NCBI GenBank assembly: GCA_028279505.1
Contig: JANQNP010000028.1
Span: 1-64,000 of the forward strand
Length of the DNA stretch: 64,000 bases
Reading direction: 5' to 3'
DNA from: Dehalococcoidia bacterium
Lineage (GTDB): Bacteria > Chloroflexota > Dehalococcoidia > UBA2979
The notes under the pieces were generated by a model. It searched no databases, had not been told where the DNA came from, and saw only the letters and a program-made list of their open reading frames with translations. Made by a program: the position numbers and the translations under genes. Shown here one piece after another: positions 17,248 to 25,746 of this stretch; within the stretch, counting starts at the first letter, position 1, and the number at the start of each line of letters is the position of its first letter.

Positions 17248-17958
17248 GTGACGAGCGATGAGGCACGGCCGGTCTGCGTGATCGTGGGGGTCGGGCCGGG
17301 GACCGGGGCCGCGCTGGTGCGTCGATTCGCCTCGGAGTACCGGGTGGCGATGATCGCGCGCTCGGTCGAGCGACTCGAGGCGCTGGCGGCCGAGGTGGAG
17401 GGGGCGGTCGCGTACCCGTGTGACGTCGGGGACGGGGAGGCGTTTGTCGAGACGCTGCGGCGGATCGGCGAGGAGCTGGGCGCGCCCTCGGTGGCGGTTC
17501 ACAATCCGGTGGTTGGGGCGCGGGGGCGGTACGACGAGCTTGACCCGGCGATCCTCGCGGAGTCGCTGGCGACGAACGCGATGAGTCTGTTGCATCTCGC
17601 GCAGGAGCTGGTGCCTCGGATGGTCGAGGCCGGCGAGGGGATGCTGCTCTGCACGGGGAGCACCGGCGCGTACGAGGGCAGCGTGCCGATGACGGGGTAC
17701 GCGCCGAGCCGGGCGGCGCAGCGGGTGCTGGCGGAGTCGATCGCGAAGACCGTGGCGGGCGACGGGGTGCACGTCGCGTACCTCGTCATCGACGGGGTGA
17801 TCGATACGCCCTCGATGCGGCGGGTCTACGCGGATGAGGCGGACGACTTCTTCATGACGCCGGAGGTTGTCGCCGAGGAGTGCTGGCGGCTGGTGCACCA
17901 GCCGCGGTCGGCGTGGTCGTTCCGGGCGGAGATCCGGCCCTCGCACCGGGGTTGGTGA
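17248..17958 (+). CDS. SDR oxidoreductase-like protein with altered active site
   Basis: This 236-residue short-chain dehydrogenase/reductase has the nucleotide-binding motif VIVGVGPGTGAALVRRF, CDVGD, and a Ser in TGSTGAYEG (S138). The usual YxxxK reads YAPSR: Tyr151 is present but the catalytic Lys is replaced by Arg155. The C-terminal HVAYLVIDGVIDTPSM matches the 'GPG' subfamily of SDRs. Arg might still support NAD(P)H binding, but activity is uncertain. The GTG start at 17248 has CGAGG upstream. It precedes a 409-bp non-coding, structured region and then a MaoC hydratase gene, a pairing common in acyl-CoA metabolism. Confidence 0.82.
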   Translation: MTSDEARPVCVIVGVGPGTGAALVRRFASEYRVAMIARSVERLEALAAEVEGAVAYPCDVGDGEAFVETLRRIGEELGAPSVAVHNPVVGARGRYDELDPAILAESLATNAMSLLHLAQELVPRMVEAGEGMLLCTGSTGAYEGSVPMTGYAPSRAAQRVLAESIAKTVAGDGVHVAYLVIDGVIDTPSMRRVYADEADDFFMTPEVVAEECWRLVHQPRSAWSFRAEIRPSHRGW

Positions 17959-18367
17959 GGCCTCGCGGAAGGAGGGACGCGGGCGAAGCCCGCGGCTCTG
18001 TTTCGTCCCACCCACCCGCCCGAATCCGAAACGAACGGGGTCGCGACACCCTCGCGCCTGCGGCGCACCCCTGCGGGGCCGGGTGCCGCTCCCCCGTTCG
18101 TTTCGGAGCGATCTCACGAGGGGCTCTGTGACCCTGCCGGTCCTCGGGGTCAACGCCATCGTTTCCGGGTTCAGACTCCGATGCCAGGTCCCCGACCGGC
18201 GGGGCGAACGCGGGTCGCGCCGGGAATCGCCACTCCATCGCTGCCGGCCTACGGGGTGGCGTTGCAGTCACCCGCGACAGCTGTTCACGGCGTGCGGGGA
18301 GCTCGTTCCGCCGACTCGCGCGGGTCCGGACGGCGCAACGCTTGGCCTCTCGGCCTACCATCCGCGC
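17959..18367. other. 409-bp non-coding region with strong secondary structure
   Basis: No convincing gene lies here. A nested hairpin sits at 17974-18009: GGGACG pairs with CGTCCC, and inside it GCGGGC-GAA-GCCCGC is perfect. A second, longer inverted repeat has perfect 16-bp arms at 18025-18040 and 18092-18107 with a 51-bp GC-rich loop. The rest (18108-18367) shows nothing I can name. The structures could form the 3' end of the SDR mRNA, a small RNA or a palindromic repeat element. Confidence 0.6.
18025..18107. repeat. Inverted repeat with 16-bp perfect arms
   Basis: The left arm TCCGAAACGAACGGGG (18025-18040) is the exact reverse complement of 18092-18107. The 51-bp loop contains CGGCGCACCCCTGCGGGG-like GC-rich sequence that can pair further. 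No T-run follows either arm, so it is not a classic terminator. It lies between the SDR and MaoC genes. Confidence 0.75.
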
Positions 18368-18793
18368 ATGACGAACGAAGGCGGCGAGCCGATCAGGCCT
18401 GGCGATTCGGCGACGCGGACGCTGGTGGTGACGCCGGAGATCGTCGAGGCGTACGCGCAGATCACCGGTGACCGGAATCCGCTGCACTTCGACGAGGCGT
18501 TTGCCGCGGGGACTCGCTTCGAGGTGTTGATCGCGCAGGGCGGGATCGCGACCGGGATGTTGCACGCCCTCGTGGCGATGGATCTGCCGGGCGCGGGGTC
18601 GGTGTTCCTCAAGCAGGCGTGGACGTTTCCCAACCCCGCGCGGATCGGGGACACGCTGACGGCGACGGGCACGGTGCAGTCGTGGCGGGCGAACCGCGCG
18701 ATGGGCGTGATGTCGTTCGAGGTGACGAACGAGCGGGGCGAGACCGTCCTCGAGGGGGACGCGACCGTGATGCAGGTGGCGCCGGGCGACTAG
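18368..18793 (+). CDS. MaoC-like hot-dog hydratase
   Basis: This 141-residue single hot-dog domain has the hydratase-2 motif AQITGDRNPLHFDEAFAAGT, where Asp and His of D-x4-H act on the enoyl-CoA, followed by IAQGGIATGML. Such (R)-specific enoyl-CoA hydratases or beta-hydroxyacyl dehydratases add water to trans-2-enoyl-CoA. The C-terminal half (RIGDTLTATGTVQSWRANRA) is typical. ATG 18368 is the first reasonable start after a long non-coding region; the longer upstream frame reads as non-coding. Neighbouring SDR and crotonase genes support fatty-acid or related acyl-CoA metabolism. Confidence 0.9.
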   Translation: MTNEGGEPIRPGDSATRTLVVTPEIVEAYAQITGDRNPLHFDEAFAAGTRFEVLIAQGGIATGMLHALVAMDLPGAGSVFLKQAWTFPNPARIGDTLTATGTVQSWRANRAMGVMSFEVTNERGETVLEGDATVMQVAPGD

Positions 18794-18806
18794 CCAACCC
18801 GGGTCG

Positions 18807-19199
18807 CTACGCAGCCCAGACGACCGCGCCGAGCAGCGCCATCAGCAGGCCGGTGACGAAGTAGACGATCTCGGTCTTCGACCAGCCGTCCTGGTCGGCG
18901 AGGGTGCGAGCCTCGATGGCGATGAAGCCCATCAGGATGGCGCCGGCGAGGATCGACACGATCGCGCCCGTCTCGCGGTCGATGAGGGTGAGGGCGGTGG
19001 CGGCCGCGGCGCTGCCGCCGACGGCGATCGCGAGGATCAGGCCGGGGCCCGCGAAGCCGCGGAAGGGGGTGTTGCGGAGGATCGCGGGGGAGAAGCGATC
19101 GCCCTCGAGGCCGGTGACGAGCGCGATGCCGCCGCCGATCGCGGTGACGGCGACGAAGAGGTCGAGCACGACGAGAGCGATGTGCGCGGCGTCGGCCAT
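18807..19199 (-). CDS. Small integral membrane protein
   Basis: This 130-residue protein has four predicted helices: HIALVVLDLFVAVTAIGGGI, FAGPGLILAIAVGGSAAAA, AIVSILAGAILMGFIAIEA and IVYFVTGLLMALLGAVVW. Between the first two lies GLEGDRFSPAILRNTPFRGF, which looks conserved and polar. I do not recognise a function. Its ATG at 19199 lies 2 nt after the stop of another small membrane-protein gene (19202-19471), so the two are probably translated from one minus-strand message and may act together. Confidence 0.7.
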   Translation of the reverse strand: MADAAHIALVVLDLFVAVTAIGGGIALVTGLEGDRFSPAILRNTPFRGFAGPGLILAIAVGGSAAAATALTLIDRETGAIVSILAGAILMGFIAIEARTLADQDGWSKTEIVYFVTGLLMALLGAVVWAA

Positions 19200-19201
19200 T
19201 G

Positions 19202-19471
19202 CTAGCGCCCCACCCCGGGCCACGACCCGAGGATCCATGCGATGGCCGCGACGCTGATCGCGCCGACGCGCAGGCCGGTTGCCCAGTCGCTCTCCCAGAT
19301 CGCGATCGCGACCATCCAGGGCAGCAGCGCGATCCACACGACGACCTGCAAGACGAGCGGCAGGTCGCGGCTCCACTCCCAGAAGCGGTCGATGGTGCCG
19401 GGCGAGGTCATCAGCATCACGCAGAGGATCGCCCAGCCAGTCACCATGATGATCAGCCACGCGATTGCCAT
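19202..19471 (-). CDS. Small integral membrane protein, first of a pair
   Basis: From ATG 19471 the product has 89 residues with about three helices: MAIAWLIIMVTGWAILCVML, DLPLVLQVVVWIALLPWMVA and VGAISVAAIAWILG. A ribosome site GGGAGG lies 6 nt upstream on the minus strand, which favours this start over a longer frame to 19534. No family is recognised. The next minus-strand gene starts 2 nt after its stop. Its size and pairing suggest a two-subunit membrane complex, but this is inference only. Confidence 0.65.
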   Translation of the reverse strand: MAIAWLIIMVTGWAILCVMLMTSPGTIDRFWEWSRDLPLVLQVVVWIALLPWMVAIAIWESDWATGLRVGAISVAAIAWILGSWPGVGR

Positions 19472-19796
19472 GATCCGCCTCCCTTCCTGCTTGTTCGCGG
19501 GGTGCTGCTGGTGCGCGACCTGTAGCTGAGCCATGTCTCCCCCTCGCGTCCGGCGATGCTCGCAACGGGACCCGGGACCGTGGAGGGCACGAAGTCCTCG
19601 GCTGGTTGGACTGAAGGCCCGGCGGGGGAACGCGGGCGCGGGCGTTCCCCGCTACTGCGGCGTCCGATCGCGTGTTCAACTGGTGGAAGGGCGTTCGCCC
19701 CTTGACCCCAGCCTGCGACCTCAACGCCCGATCCGGGAGCCGATCATCGAGACCTCAACCGCCGACGCCCCGGCGTCCTCCGCTGCGCCTTCCTCG
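19472..19796. other. Upstream region of typA with a perfect hairpin
   Basis: No gene is supported in these 325 bases. GGGGAACGC (19625-19633) and GCGTTCCCC (19642-19650) form a perfect 9-bp stem with an 8-nt loop, and AAGGGCG followed by CGCCCCTT near 19687-19703 forms a second, bulged stem. Both could lie in the 5' leader of typA. The frame of typA is open through this region, but the sequence upstream of 19797 does not resemble TypA. Confidence 0.45.
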
Positions 19797-21644
19797 ATGC
19801 CAGGCGGCGCGGAGCGCGCCGTACGCGAGGACATTCGCAACGTCGCGATCATCGCGCACGTCGACCACGGGAAGACGACGCTCGTCGACGCGCTGCTGCA
19901 GCAGTCGGGGCAGCTCGACGCGCGGGCGGAGATCGTCGAGCGGGTGATGGACTCGGAGGATCTCGAGCGGGAGAAGGGGATCACGATCCTCGCGAAGAAC
20001 ACGGCGGTCCGTGTTGGCGACGTGAAGGTGAACATCATCGACACGCCGGGGCACGCGGACTTCGGTGGCGAGGTCGAGCGCGGGCTGACGATGGTCGACG
20101 GGGTGCTGCTGCTTGTCGACGCCTCGGAAGGGCCGCTGCCGCAGACGCGGTTCGTGTTGCGCAAGGCGCTGGAGCGACAGCTGCCGATCATCCTCGTGAT
20201 CAACAAGGTCGACCGGCCGGATGCGCGGATCGCGGAGGTGGTCGACGAGGTCTACGAGCTGTTCCTCGACCTCGATGCGACCGAGGAGCAGATCGATTTT
20301 CCGATCGTGTACGCCGTGGCGCGCGACGGGCATGCGTCGCTCGACCCGGAGGTGCGCGGCACCGACCTCGAGCCGCTCGTCGATCTGCTGCTCAGTCACA
20401 TCCCGGCGCCGACGTACGAGCCCGGGCACGGGCTGCAGGCGCTGGTCACGAACCTCGATGCGTCGCCGTACCTCGGGCGGCTCGCGCTGTGCCGGGTGAT
20501 CAACGGGACGCTGCGACGCGGCGAGCAGGTGGCGTGGTGCCGCCGCGACGGGACGGTGGAGCGCGCGACGCTCAGCCAGGTGTTCGTGACCGAGGCGCTC
20601 GAACGCGTCGAGGCGGAGTCGGCGGCGCCGGGCGACATCGTGGCGATCGCGGGGATCGAGGAGATCACGATCGGGGAGACGCTCGCCGACCTCGAGGACC
20701 CGCGGCCACTGCCGGTGATCACGGTCGACGAGCCGAGCCTGTCGATGCTGATCGGGATCAATACCTCGCCGCTGTCGGGGCGCGAGGGGAGCCAGCTGAC
20801 GGCACGGATGCTGAAGAACCGGCTCGACGCCGAGCTGATCGGTAACGTCTCGCTGCGGGTCGAGGACTCGGAGCGGCCGGACGCGTGGATCGTGCAGGGG
20901 CGCGGCGAGCTACAGCTCGCGATCCTCGTGGAGACGTTGCGCCGCGAGGGGTTCGAGCTGACGGTCGGGCGACCGGAGGTGGTTACTCGCGAGGTGGACG
21001 GCAAGCTCCACGAGCCGGTGGAGGCGCTGACGATCGACATCCCGGAGGACTACCTCGGCGTCGTGACGCAGTTGCTGGCGCTTCGCAAGGGGCGGATGAC
21101 GCAGACGGTGAACCACGGCACCGGCCGCATCCGGATGGAGTACCTGGTGCCCTCGCGCGGGTTGATCGGCTTCCACACGGAGTTCCTCACCGAGACGCGG
21201 GGGACGGGGATCGCGCACCACGTGTTCCACGGCTACGAGCCGTGGCACGGCGAACTGAAGGGGCGCCCGACGGGGAGCCTCGTGGCGGACCGTCGCGGGG
21301 CGACGACGACGTACGCGCTGATGAACCTGCAGGAGCGGGGCGTGCTGTTCGTCGGGCCGGGCGTCGAGGTCTACGAGGGGATGATCGTCGGGGAGAACGC
21401 GCGCCCCGGGGACATGGACGTGAACCCGACGCGTGAGAAGAAGCTGACGAACATGCGAGCCGCGGCGGCCGACCAGACCGAGAAGCTGGTGCCGGCGCGA
21501 CCGCTCTCGCTCGAGCTGGCGCTCGAGTTGCTGCGCGAGGACGAGTGCCTCGAGGTGACGCCCGAATCGATCCGGCCTCGGAAGGTGGAGCTCGACGGGA
21601 CGAAGCGGGCGCGGGCGGCCTCGAAGCGCGAGGAGCGTGGGTAG
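19797..21644 (+). CDS. typA: Translational GTPase BipA/TypA
   Basis: The 615-residue product matches the usual BipA length. G1 is [21 protein letters not shown]2 lies in [16 protein letters not shown]3 is [16 protein letters not shown] and G4 is [10 protein letters not shown], all characteristic of this family. The C-terminal EF-G-like domains include [20 protein letters not shown] and [19 protein letters not shown], a BipA hallmark. BipA binds the ribosome and helps 50S assembly and stress or low-temperature growth. ATG 19797 leaves about 12 residues before the G domain; start choice upstream is uncertain. The gene appears monocistronic, behind hairpins in the leader. Confidence 0.97.
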   Translation: MPGGAERAVREDIRNVAIIAHVDHGKTTLVDALLQQSGQLDARAEIVERVMDSEDLEREKGITILAKNTAVRVGDVKVNIIDTPGHADFGGEVERGLTMVDGVLLLVDASEGPLPQTRFVLRKALERQLPIILVINKVDRPDARIAEVVDEVYELFLDLDATEEQIDFPIVYAVARDGHASLDPEVRGTDLEPLVDLLLSHIPAPTYEPGHGLQALVTNLDASPYLGRLALCRVINGTLRRGEQVAWCRRDGTVERATLSQVFVTEALERVEAESAAPGDIVAIAGIEEITIGETLADLEDPRPLPVITVDEPSLSMLIGINTSPLSGREGSQLTARMLKNRLDAELIGNVSLRVEDSERPDAWIVQGRGELQLAILVETLRREGFELTVGRPEVVTREVDGKLHEPVEALTIDIPEDYLGVVTQLLALRKGRMTQTVNHGTGRIRMEYLVPSRGLIGFHTEFLTETRGTGIAHHVFHGYEPWHGELKGRPTGSLVADRRGATTTYALMNLQERGVLFVGPGVEVYEGMIVGENARPGDMDVNPTREKKLTNMRAAAADQTEKLVPARPLSLELALELLREDECLEVTPESIRPRKVELDGTKRARAASKREERG

Positions 21645-21693
21645 GGCGAGGCGCCGACGGCGCCGGGGCGCCGCCGGATCTCCTCGAGGGTCC

Positions 21694-22059
21694 CTACGGC
21701 GCGGGCGGGCGGATCAGGCCGAAGTGGTTGCCGTCCGGGTCCTGGACGTTCGCGAACACGAGGCCCGTGTCGCCGACCTCTTGCGGGCCGACCAGGACCG
21801 TGCCGCCGAGCGCGGTGACCTGCGCGCAGGTGGCAGCTGCATCGGGCACGATCACGCTGAAGATGGCGTACGCCTCGGGCGTTCCGGGCGGCGCCTTGGT
21901 CACGCCTCCCGGCAGCCCAGCCGTGGTCATGCGGTAGTCCGGGCCGCTGGGGCCGTCGTTGAAGCTCCAGTTGAAGAGCTTCGAGTAGAACGCCTCGGAC
22001 CGCGCCGGATCGGTTCCGGCGATCTCGAACCAGCCGATCTGTGCAGGGGTGTCTGACAT
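21694..22059 (-). CDS. VOC-family (glyoxalase-fold) protein
   Basis: This 121-residue single-unit VOC protein reads IGWFEIAGTDPARSEAFYSK with the family-typical first strand and helix, and ends VFANVQDPDGNHFGLIRPP, the second metal-side strand. VOC proteins bind a metal and act as glyoxalases, dioxygenases or resistance proteins; this short type is mostly uncharacterised. It diverges from a TetR gene across about 105 AT-rich bases with palindromes, so it is probably the target of that repressor. The start at 22059 has GAGAGGAATCC upstream. Confidence 0.85.
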   Translation of the reverse strand: MSDTPAQIGWFEIAGTDPARSEAFYSKLFNWSFNDGPSGPDYRMTTAGLPGGVTKAPPGTPEAYAIFSVIVPDAAATCAQVTALGGTVLVGPQEVGDTGLVFANVQDPDGNHFGLIRPPAP

Positions 22060-22092
22060 GGTGGATTCCTCTCGATGATTAGGAAATAAACG

Positions 22093-22139
22093 TTTCCGGA
22101 ATTCCGTGTTGCCGACTATAGAATGTCTATTTCCGGAAT
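22093..22139. promoter_or_regulatory. Two TTTCCGGAAT boxes, candidate TetR operators
   Basis: TTTCCGGAAT occurs at 22093-22102 and 22130-22139, 37 bp apart, and each contains the palindrome TTCCGGAA. The first also overlaps CGGAATTCCG (22097-22106). They lie in the AT-rich gap between the divergent VOC (start 22059) and TetR (start 22165) genes, the expected place for an autoregulatory operator. Confidence 0.5.
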
Positions 22140-22164
22140 GCAAGCTTTCCGATATAGTTGCGCC

Positions 22165-22755
22165 ATGACCGAAGCCAGCACGCAACGCCCGGAGAAGTCG
22201 CGGGGTCGCAAGCGCGACAGCGAACGCACCGACGCGATCCTCGAAGCCGCCGTTGAGCTGCTGCTCGAGGTCGGGTACGACCGCCTGCGCGTCCAGGACG
22301 TGGCGGAGCGGGCCGGGTCGGGGACCGGAGCGATCTACCGGCGCTGGCCGAACAAGGAGGCGCTGGTCGCCGAGGCGATCCGGCAGATGCCGGATGAGCC
22401 GGCGCCGGTCACCGACGACCCGATCGCGGATCTGCGGGCGTTGGTCCTGGAGGAGTGCCTGAGGAAGGTCGAGCGGCCCGACCTGGTGCCTGGCCTGATC
22501 GCGGCGATGCGATCCGACGCCCGGATCGACGATGCCGTGAAGAGCGTCTACAGCCAGCGGAACATGCTGAAGGCGGTTGGGCGCGTCGTCGGTCCGGACC
22601 ACCCGTATCTGATGCTGCTGGCGGAGCTCGCCGCGGCGCTGACGCTGATGCGCGTCACGTTCAGACCGGAGCCGCTCGATCCCGAGGCGACGACCGACGA
22701 GATCGTTTCGTTCATCCAGTCCGTCGCGAGCGGAGCGCCGCCGGCAACCGACTGA
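22165..22755 (+). CDS. TetR/AcrR transcriptional regulator
   Basis: The 196-residue protein has a standard N-terminal helix-turn-helix: RTDAILEAAVELLLEVGYDR followed by VQDVAERAGSGTGAIYRRWP and NKEALV (residues about 20-65). The C-terminal ligand domain reads LRALVLEECLRKVERPDL and resembles TetR_C_16-type regulators. It likely represses itself and the divergent VOC gene through the palindromes in between. ATG 22165 is chosen since residues before it (from 22123) fall in the operator region. The inducer is unknown. Confidence 0.92.
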   Translation: MTEASTQRPEKSRGRKRDSERTDAILEAAVELLLEVGYDRLRVQDVAERAGSGTGAIYRRWPNKEALVAEAIRQMPDEPAPVTDDPIADLRALVLEECLRKVERPDLVPGLIAAMRSDARIDDAVKSVYSQRNMLKAVGRVVGPDHPYLMLLAELAAALTLMRVTFRPEPLDPEATTDEIVSFIQSVASGAPPATD

Positions 22756-22831
22756 TCGCGGCTCGGGCGGGGTCGCGGCTCCGAGAACCCGGGTAGCGTA
22801 ATTCGGTCGGGACGCCTCGTACGGTGGCCCC

Positions 22832-23476
22832 ATGCAACGAGCAGAACGGATCCACGAGCGCGGGCGGCCGCCGCATCCGGATGTGCTGACGCCGGCGGAG
22901 TTCGAGGTGCTCGGGCACCTCGAGCGGGGGCTGAACAACCGGGCGATCGCGCGGGCGCGCGGGACGACGATGGACGCGGTGAAGTTCCACCTCGCGAACA
23001 TCCGCTCGAAGTTGCAGCTGAGCGATCGTGACGAGCTAGGCGAGTGGGCGAGGAGCCAGCGAATGCGAGCGAAAGATCCGATGGTCGTGATCTACGTGGC
23101 GGACCGCGAGCGCGCCGGGCGGTTCTACACCGAGGCGCTGGGGTTCGAGACGGTGGTCGACGAGCCGAACGGGTTTCTCCAGCTGGCGTGCGATGGGCTG
23201 CGGCTCGGGCTGCATCCCTGGCGTGGGTTCGAGGGGCTGTATCAGCGCACGGGGAAGACCTCGGCGGAGACGAACGCGGAGTCGTGGGACCGCGACTGGG
23301 CACCGGCGACGACGCTGCACCTCGGTGTCGCGGACGTGGATGCGGCGTGCCGCGCGGTGCAGGCCGCCGGTGGGACGCTGGTGCGGGTGGCGGACAAGCC
23401 GTGGGGCGATCGCCTCGCTGAGGTGGTCGACACGGAGGGGAATCCGTTCGAGCTGTCGGGGCCGACGTCGTCGTGA
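22832..23476 (+). CDS. Fusion of LuxR-type HTH and VOC domain
   Basis: This 214-residue protein joins two domains rarely seen together. Residues about 18-62 form a LuxR/GerE-type DNA-binding domain: LTPAEFEVLGHLERGLNNRA and then TTMDAVKFHLANIRSKLQL. Residues about 70-210 form a VOC (glyoxalase-fold) domain: VVIYVADRERAGRFYTEALG, LHLGVADVDAACRAVQAAGG and DTEGNPFELSGP at the end. The VOC part could act as a ligand sensor for the DNA-binding part. There is no receiver domain. It lies between the TetR gene and the promoter region of an ABC exporter, which may be its target. Confidence 0.85.
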   Translation: MQRAERIHERGRPPHPDVLTPAEFEVLGHLERGLNNRAIARARGTTMDAVKFHLANIRSKLQLSDRDELGEWARSQRMRAKDPMVVIYVADRERAGRFYTEALGFETVVDEPNGFLQLACDGLRLGLHPWRGFEGLYQRTGKTSAETNAESWDRDWAPATTLHLGVADVDAACRAVQAAGGTLVRVADKPWGDRLAEVVDTEGNPFELSGPTSS

Positions 23477-23534
23477 TGTCGGCCGATCCTCGCGCGGGCC
23501 GGCGGTGCGGCTGAGGCCCTCGTTGGGCGCGGGT

Positions 23535-23563
23535 TTGACATCAGTCAGCGAACGCGCTTGGAT
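23535..23563 (+). promoter_or_regulatory. Candidate sigma-70 promoter for the ABC exporter operon
   Basis: TTGACA (23535-23540) is followed after exactly 17 bp by TTGGAT (23558-23563), a weak -10. It lies about 35 bp before a short ORF with a strong ribosome site and about 320 bp before the exporter genes. A perfect -35 is notable in such GC-rich sequence. Confidence 0.5.
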
Positions 23564-23596
23564 CATCACTCACGTGTTCACGCGAAGGAGGGTTTG

Positions 23597-23713
23597 ATGA
23601 GGCTGCTCGATATCCCACGACCCCCTTCCGCGCGCCCGTCGGTCGATGGAGCGGCTCCTCCCGGAGCGATCTCGCCCAATGACCGACCCGCTCATGGGCG
23701 AAACGTCGGTTAA
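23597..23713 (+). CDS. Possible 38-residue leader peptide upstream of ABC exporter
   Basis: The ATG at 23597 follows GAAGGAGGG, one of the best ribosome sites in the window, and the frame ends at TAA 23713. The peptide starts MRLLDIPRPPSARP and is Pro-rich, with three Pro pairs or near-pairs. It lies just downstream of a good promoter and 167 bp before the ABC exporter start. GCCCA and TGGGC flanking the frame's end, and GCTCC/GGAGC pairs, could form alternative hairpins. This resembles leaders that control drug exporters by ribosome stalling, for example bmrB before bmrCD in Bacillus. The function is inferred from layout only. Confidence 0.4.
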   Translation: MRLLDIPRPPSARPSVDGAAPPGAISPNDRPAHGRNVG

Positions 23714-23880
23714 CCACCAGGCCGACCGCTCGCACTGGAGCGACTGACCGTCCGGACGAGGTCCCGGGCGCCTTCCCATCCCAACATCGACGAGGTCACC
23801 GCGCCGCAGTGCGCCGTGACGACTTCGGCCCCCGCGCGGCTCTACGCCGCTCCGAGGCCGACGGAGAGAACGGGGTCCTC

Positions 23881-25746
23881 GTGACCACGCAAGCATTGGA
23901 CGCCGGACCGGCGTCGCCGGAGCGCTCCCGCTGGGAGCGGATCCGGAGCAACCGACTGTGGCACTACATCGGGCTGAACTGGAAGCGGTATGCGCTCGGG
24001 CTGACGCTGCTGACGATCGCGGCGTTCTTGTCGCTGGCGCCACCAATCGTGCTGCGCGAGGCGATCGACGCGCTCAAGGAGGGCACGACCGGGAGTGCGC
24101 TCGTTCGGTTCGGGGCGGTGCTGATCGGGCTCGCGGTCCTCGAGAGTGGGATTCGCTTCGTCGGTCGCTGGTACGTGTCGGCGACGGCGCGGCAGATCGA
24201 GTACGCGCTGCGGACGGACCTGTCGGATCAGTTCATGCGGTTGGACCGCGGGTTCTTCCTGCGGTCGCGGACCGGCGACCTGATGGCGCGGGCGACGAAC
24301 GACCTGCAGTGGGTGCGCGACCTGCTGGGGCCGACGTTCAACGAGATCTGGCGGACGTTCGTGATGGCCAGCGTGGGGATCGTGTTGCTGTTGCGGATCG
24401 ACGTGCAGCTGACGCTGATCGCGATCGTCTACATGCCGTTCATCGTGGCGCTGGTGATCTTCCTCGAGACGGGGATGGTGGCGCGGTTCACCGCGGTGCA
24501 GGACCAGTTCGGGGTCTTGACCAACCGGGTGCAGGAGAACATCAGCGGGATCCGCTCGATCAAGGCGTACGCGCAGGAGGAGGCGGAGATCGCCACCTTC
24601 GCCGGCGAGAACCAGGAGATGATGCGGCGCTCGATGGCGTTCATGTACTACGCCGCCGGGTTCTTCCCGGTGATGATCTTTGCGACCGGGATCGGGACGG
24701 GGCTCGTGCTCTGGTTCGGCGGCCACGACGTGGTCAACGGGAAGATCTCGATCGGTCAGTTCGTCGAGTTCAACGCGTACCTGGCGCTGATCGCCGCGCA
24801 GCTCGCGGGCCTCGGATGGTTCGTCTCGGCGTGGCAGCAGGGGACGGCGAGCATGGGCCGGATCTCGGCGGTTCTCGCCGAGGAGCCGGCGATCGCCGAT
24901 CCGCCGAACCCTCACTCACCCTCGGAGGTTCGAGGCGAGATCGAGTTCCGCGGGGTGACCGTGCGGCACGAGCCGGGCGGGCCGGCGGTCCTCGATGGGC
25001 TCGACCTGCACATCGAGGCGGGGACGACTGTCGCGATCGTGGGCGAGACGGGCAGCGGCAAGACGACGCTGATCGACACGCTGGCGCGGCTGATCGACCC
25101 GAACGAGGGCGGCGTCTTCGTGGACGGCGTTGACGTCCGCGAGTGGGCGCTGCGCGACCTGCGCGCCGCGATCGGGTTCGTACCGCAGGAGGCGATGCTC
25201 TTCTCCGAGTCGCTGCGCGAGAACGTGGCGTTCGGCCGCGTCGACGCGTCCGACGAGGAGATCCAGCGGGCGGTCGAGACCTCGAAACTGTCGAACGACC
25301 TCGAGCAGCTCGCGGACGGGCTGGACACGGTGATCGGCGAGCGCGGGATCTCGCTCTCGGGCGGTCAGCGGCAACGGGCGACGTTGGCGCGTGCGCTGGT
25401 CGCAGACCTGCCGATCCTCGTGCTCGACGACGCGCTGTCGCACGTCGACACGCACACCGAGGAGGAAATCCTCGAGGGCCTGCGCGTGTACATGCGGGAC
25501 CGCACGACGCTGATGATCGCGCACCGGACGTCCGCGCTCGCGTCCGCCGACCGGGTGGTGGTCCTCGATGGTGGGCGGATCGTCGAGGACGGCACGCACG
25601 AGGAGCTGATCGCGCAGGGCGGGGTCTACCACCGGCTCTACCAGCAGCAGCGGCGCTTCGAGGCGCTCGTCGAGGAGGGGATCGTCGTCGATGAGGCGGT
25701 CCTCGAAGACGACGCGCCGGGAGCGTCCGACGGGAACGACCAATGA
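23881..25746 (+). CDS. ABC exporter half-transporter with degenerate ATP site
   Basis: The protein (621 residues from GTG 23881) has six membrane helices (residues about 35-310) and a nucleotide-binding domain. Motifs are Walker A GETGSGKTTLID, Q-loop GFVPQEAMLFSE, signature LSGGQRQRATLARAL, Walker B ILVLDDALSHVD and H-loop LMIAHRTSAL. The residue after the Walker B Asp is Asp, where the catalytic Glu is expected. In heterodimeric exporters such as BmrCD and TM287/288, one subunit carries this change. The partner gene overlaps by 4 nt. GTG 23809 is an alternative start. The pair likely exports drugs or lipids. Confidence 0.93.
   Translation: MTTQALDAGPASPERSRWERIRSNRLWHYIGLNWKRYALGLTLLTIAAFLSLAPPIVLREAIDALKEGTTGSALVRFGAVLIGLAVLESGIRFVGRWYVSATARQIEYALRTDLSDQFMRLDRGFFLRSRTGDLMARATNDLQWVRDLLGPTFNEIWRTFVMASVGIVLLLRIDVQLTLIAIVYMPFIVALVIFLETGMVARFTAVQDQFGVLTNRVQENISGIRSIKAYAQEEAEIATFAGENQEMMRRSMAFMYYAAGFFPVMIFATGIGTGLVLWFGGHDVVNGKISIGQFVEFNAYLALIAAQLAGLGWFVSAWQQGTASMGRISAVLAEEPAIADPPNPHSPSEVRGEIEFRGVTVRHEPGGPAVLDGLDLHIEAGTTVAIVGETGSGKTTLIDTLARLIDPNEGGVFVDGVDVREWALRDLRAAIGFVPQEAMLFSESLRENVAFGRVDASDEEIQRAVETSKLSNDLEQLADGLDTVIGERGISLSGGQRQRATLARALVADLPILVLDDALSHVDTHTEEEILEGLRVYMRDRTTLMIAHRTSALASADRVVVLDGGRIVEDGTHEELIAQGGVYHRLYQQQRRFEALVEEGIVVDEAVLEDDAPGASDGNDQ

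Noticed and set aside
18108..18367. N-terminal extension of the MaoC gene (308-codon frame from 17867)
   Set aside because: The extension is Arg/Gly/Ser-rich, crosses the inverted repeat and overlaps the SDR end. A single MaoC domain from 18368 is complete.
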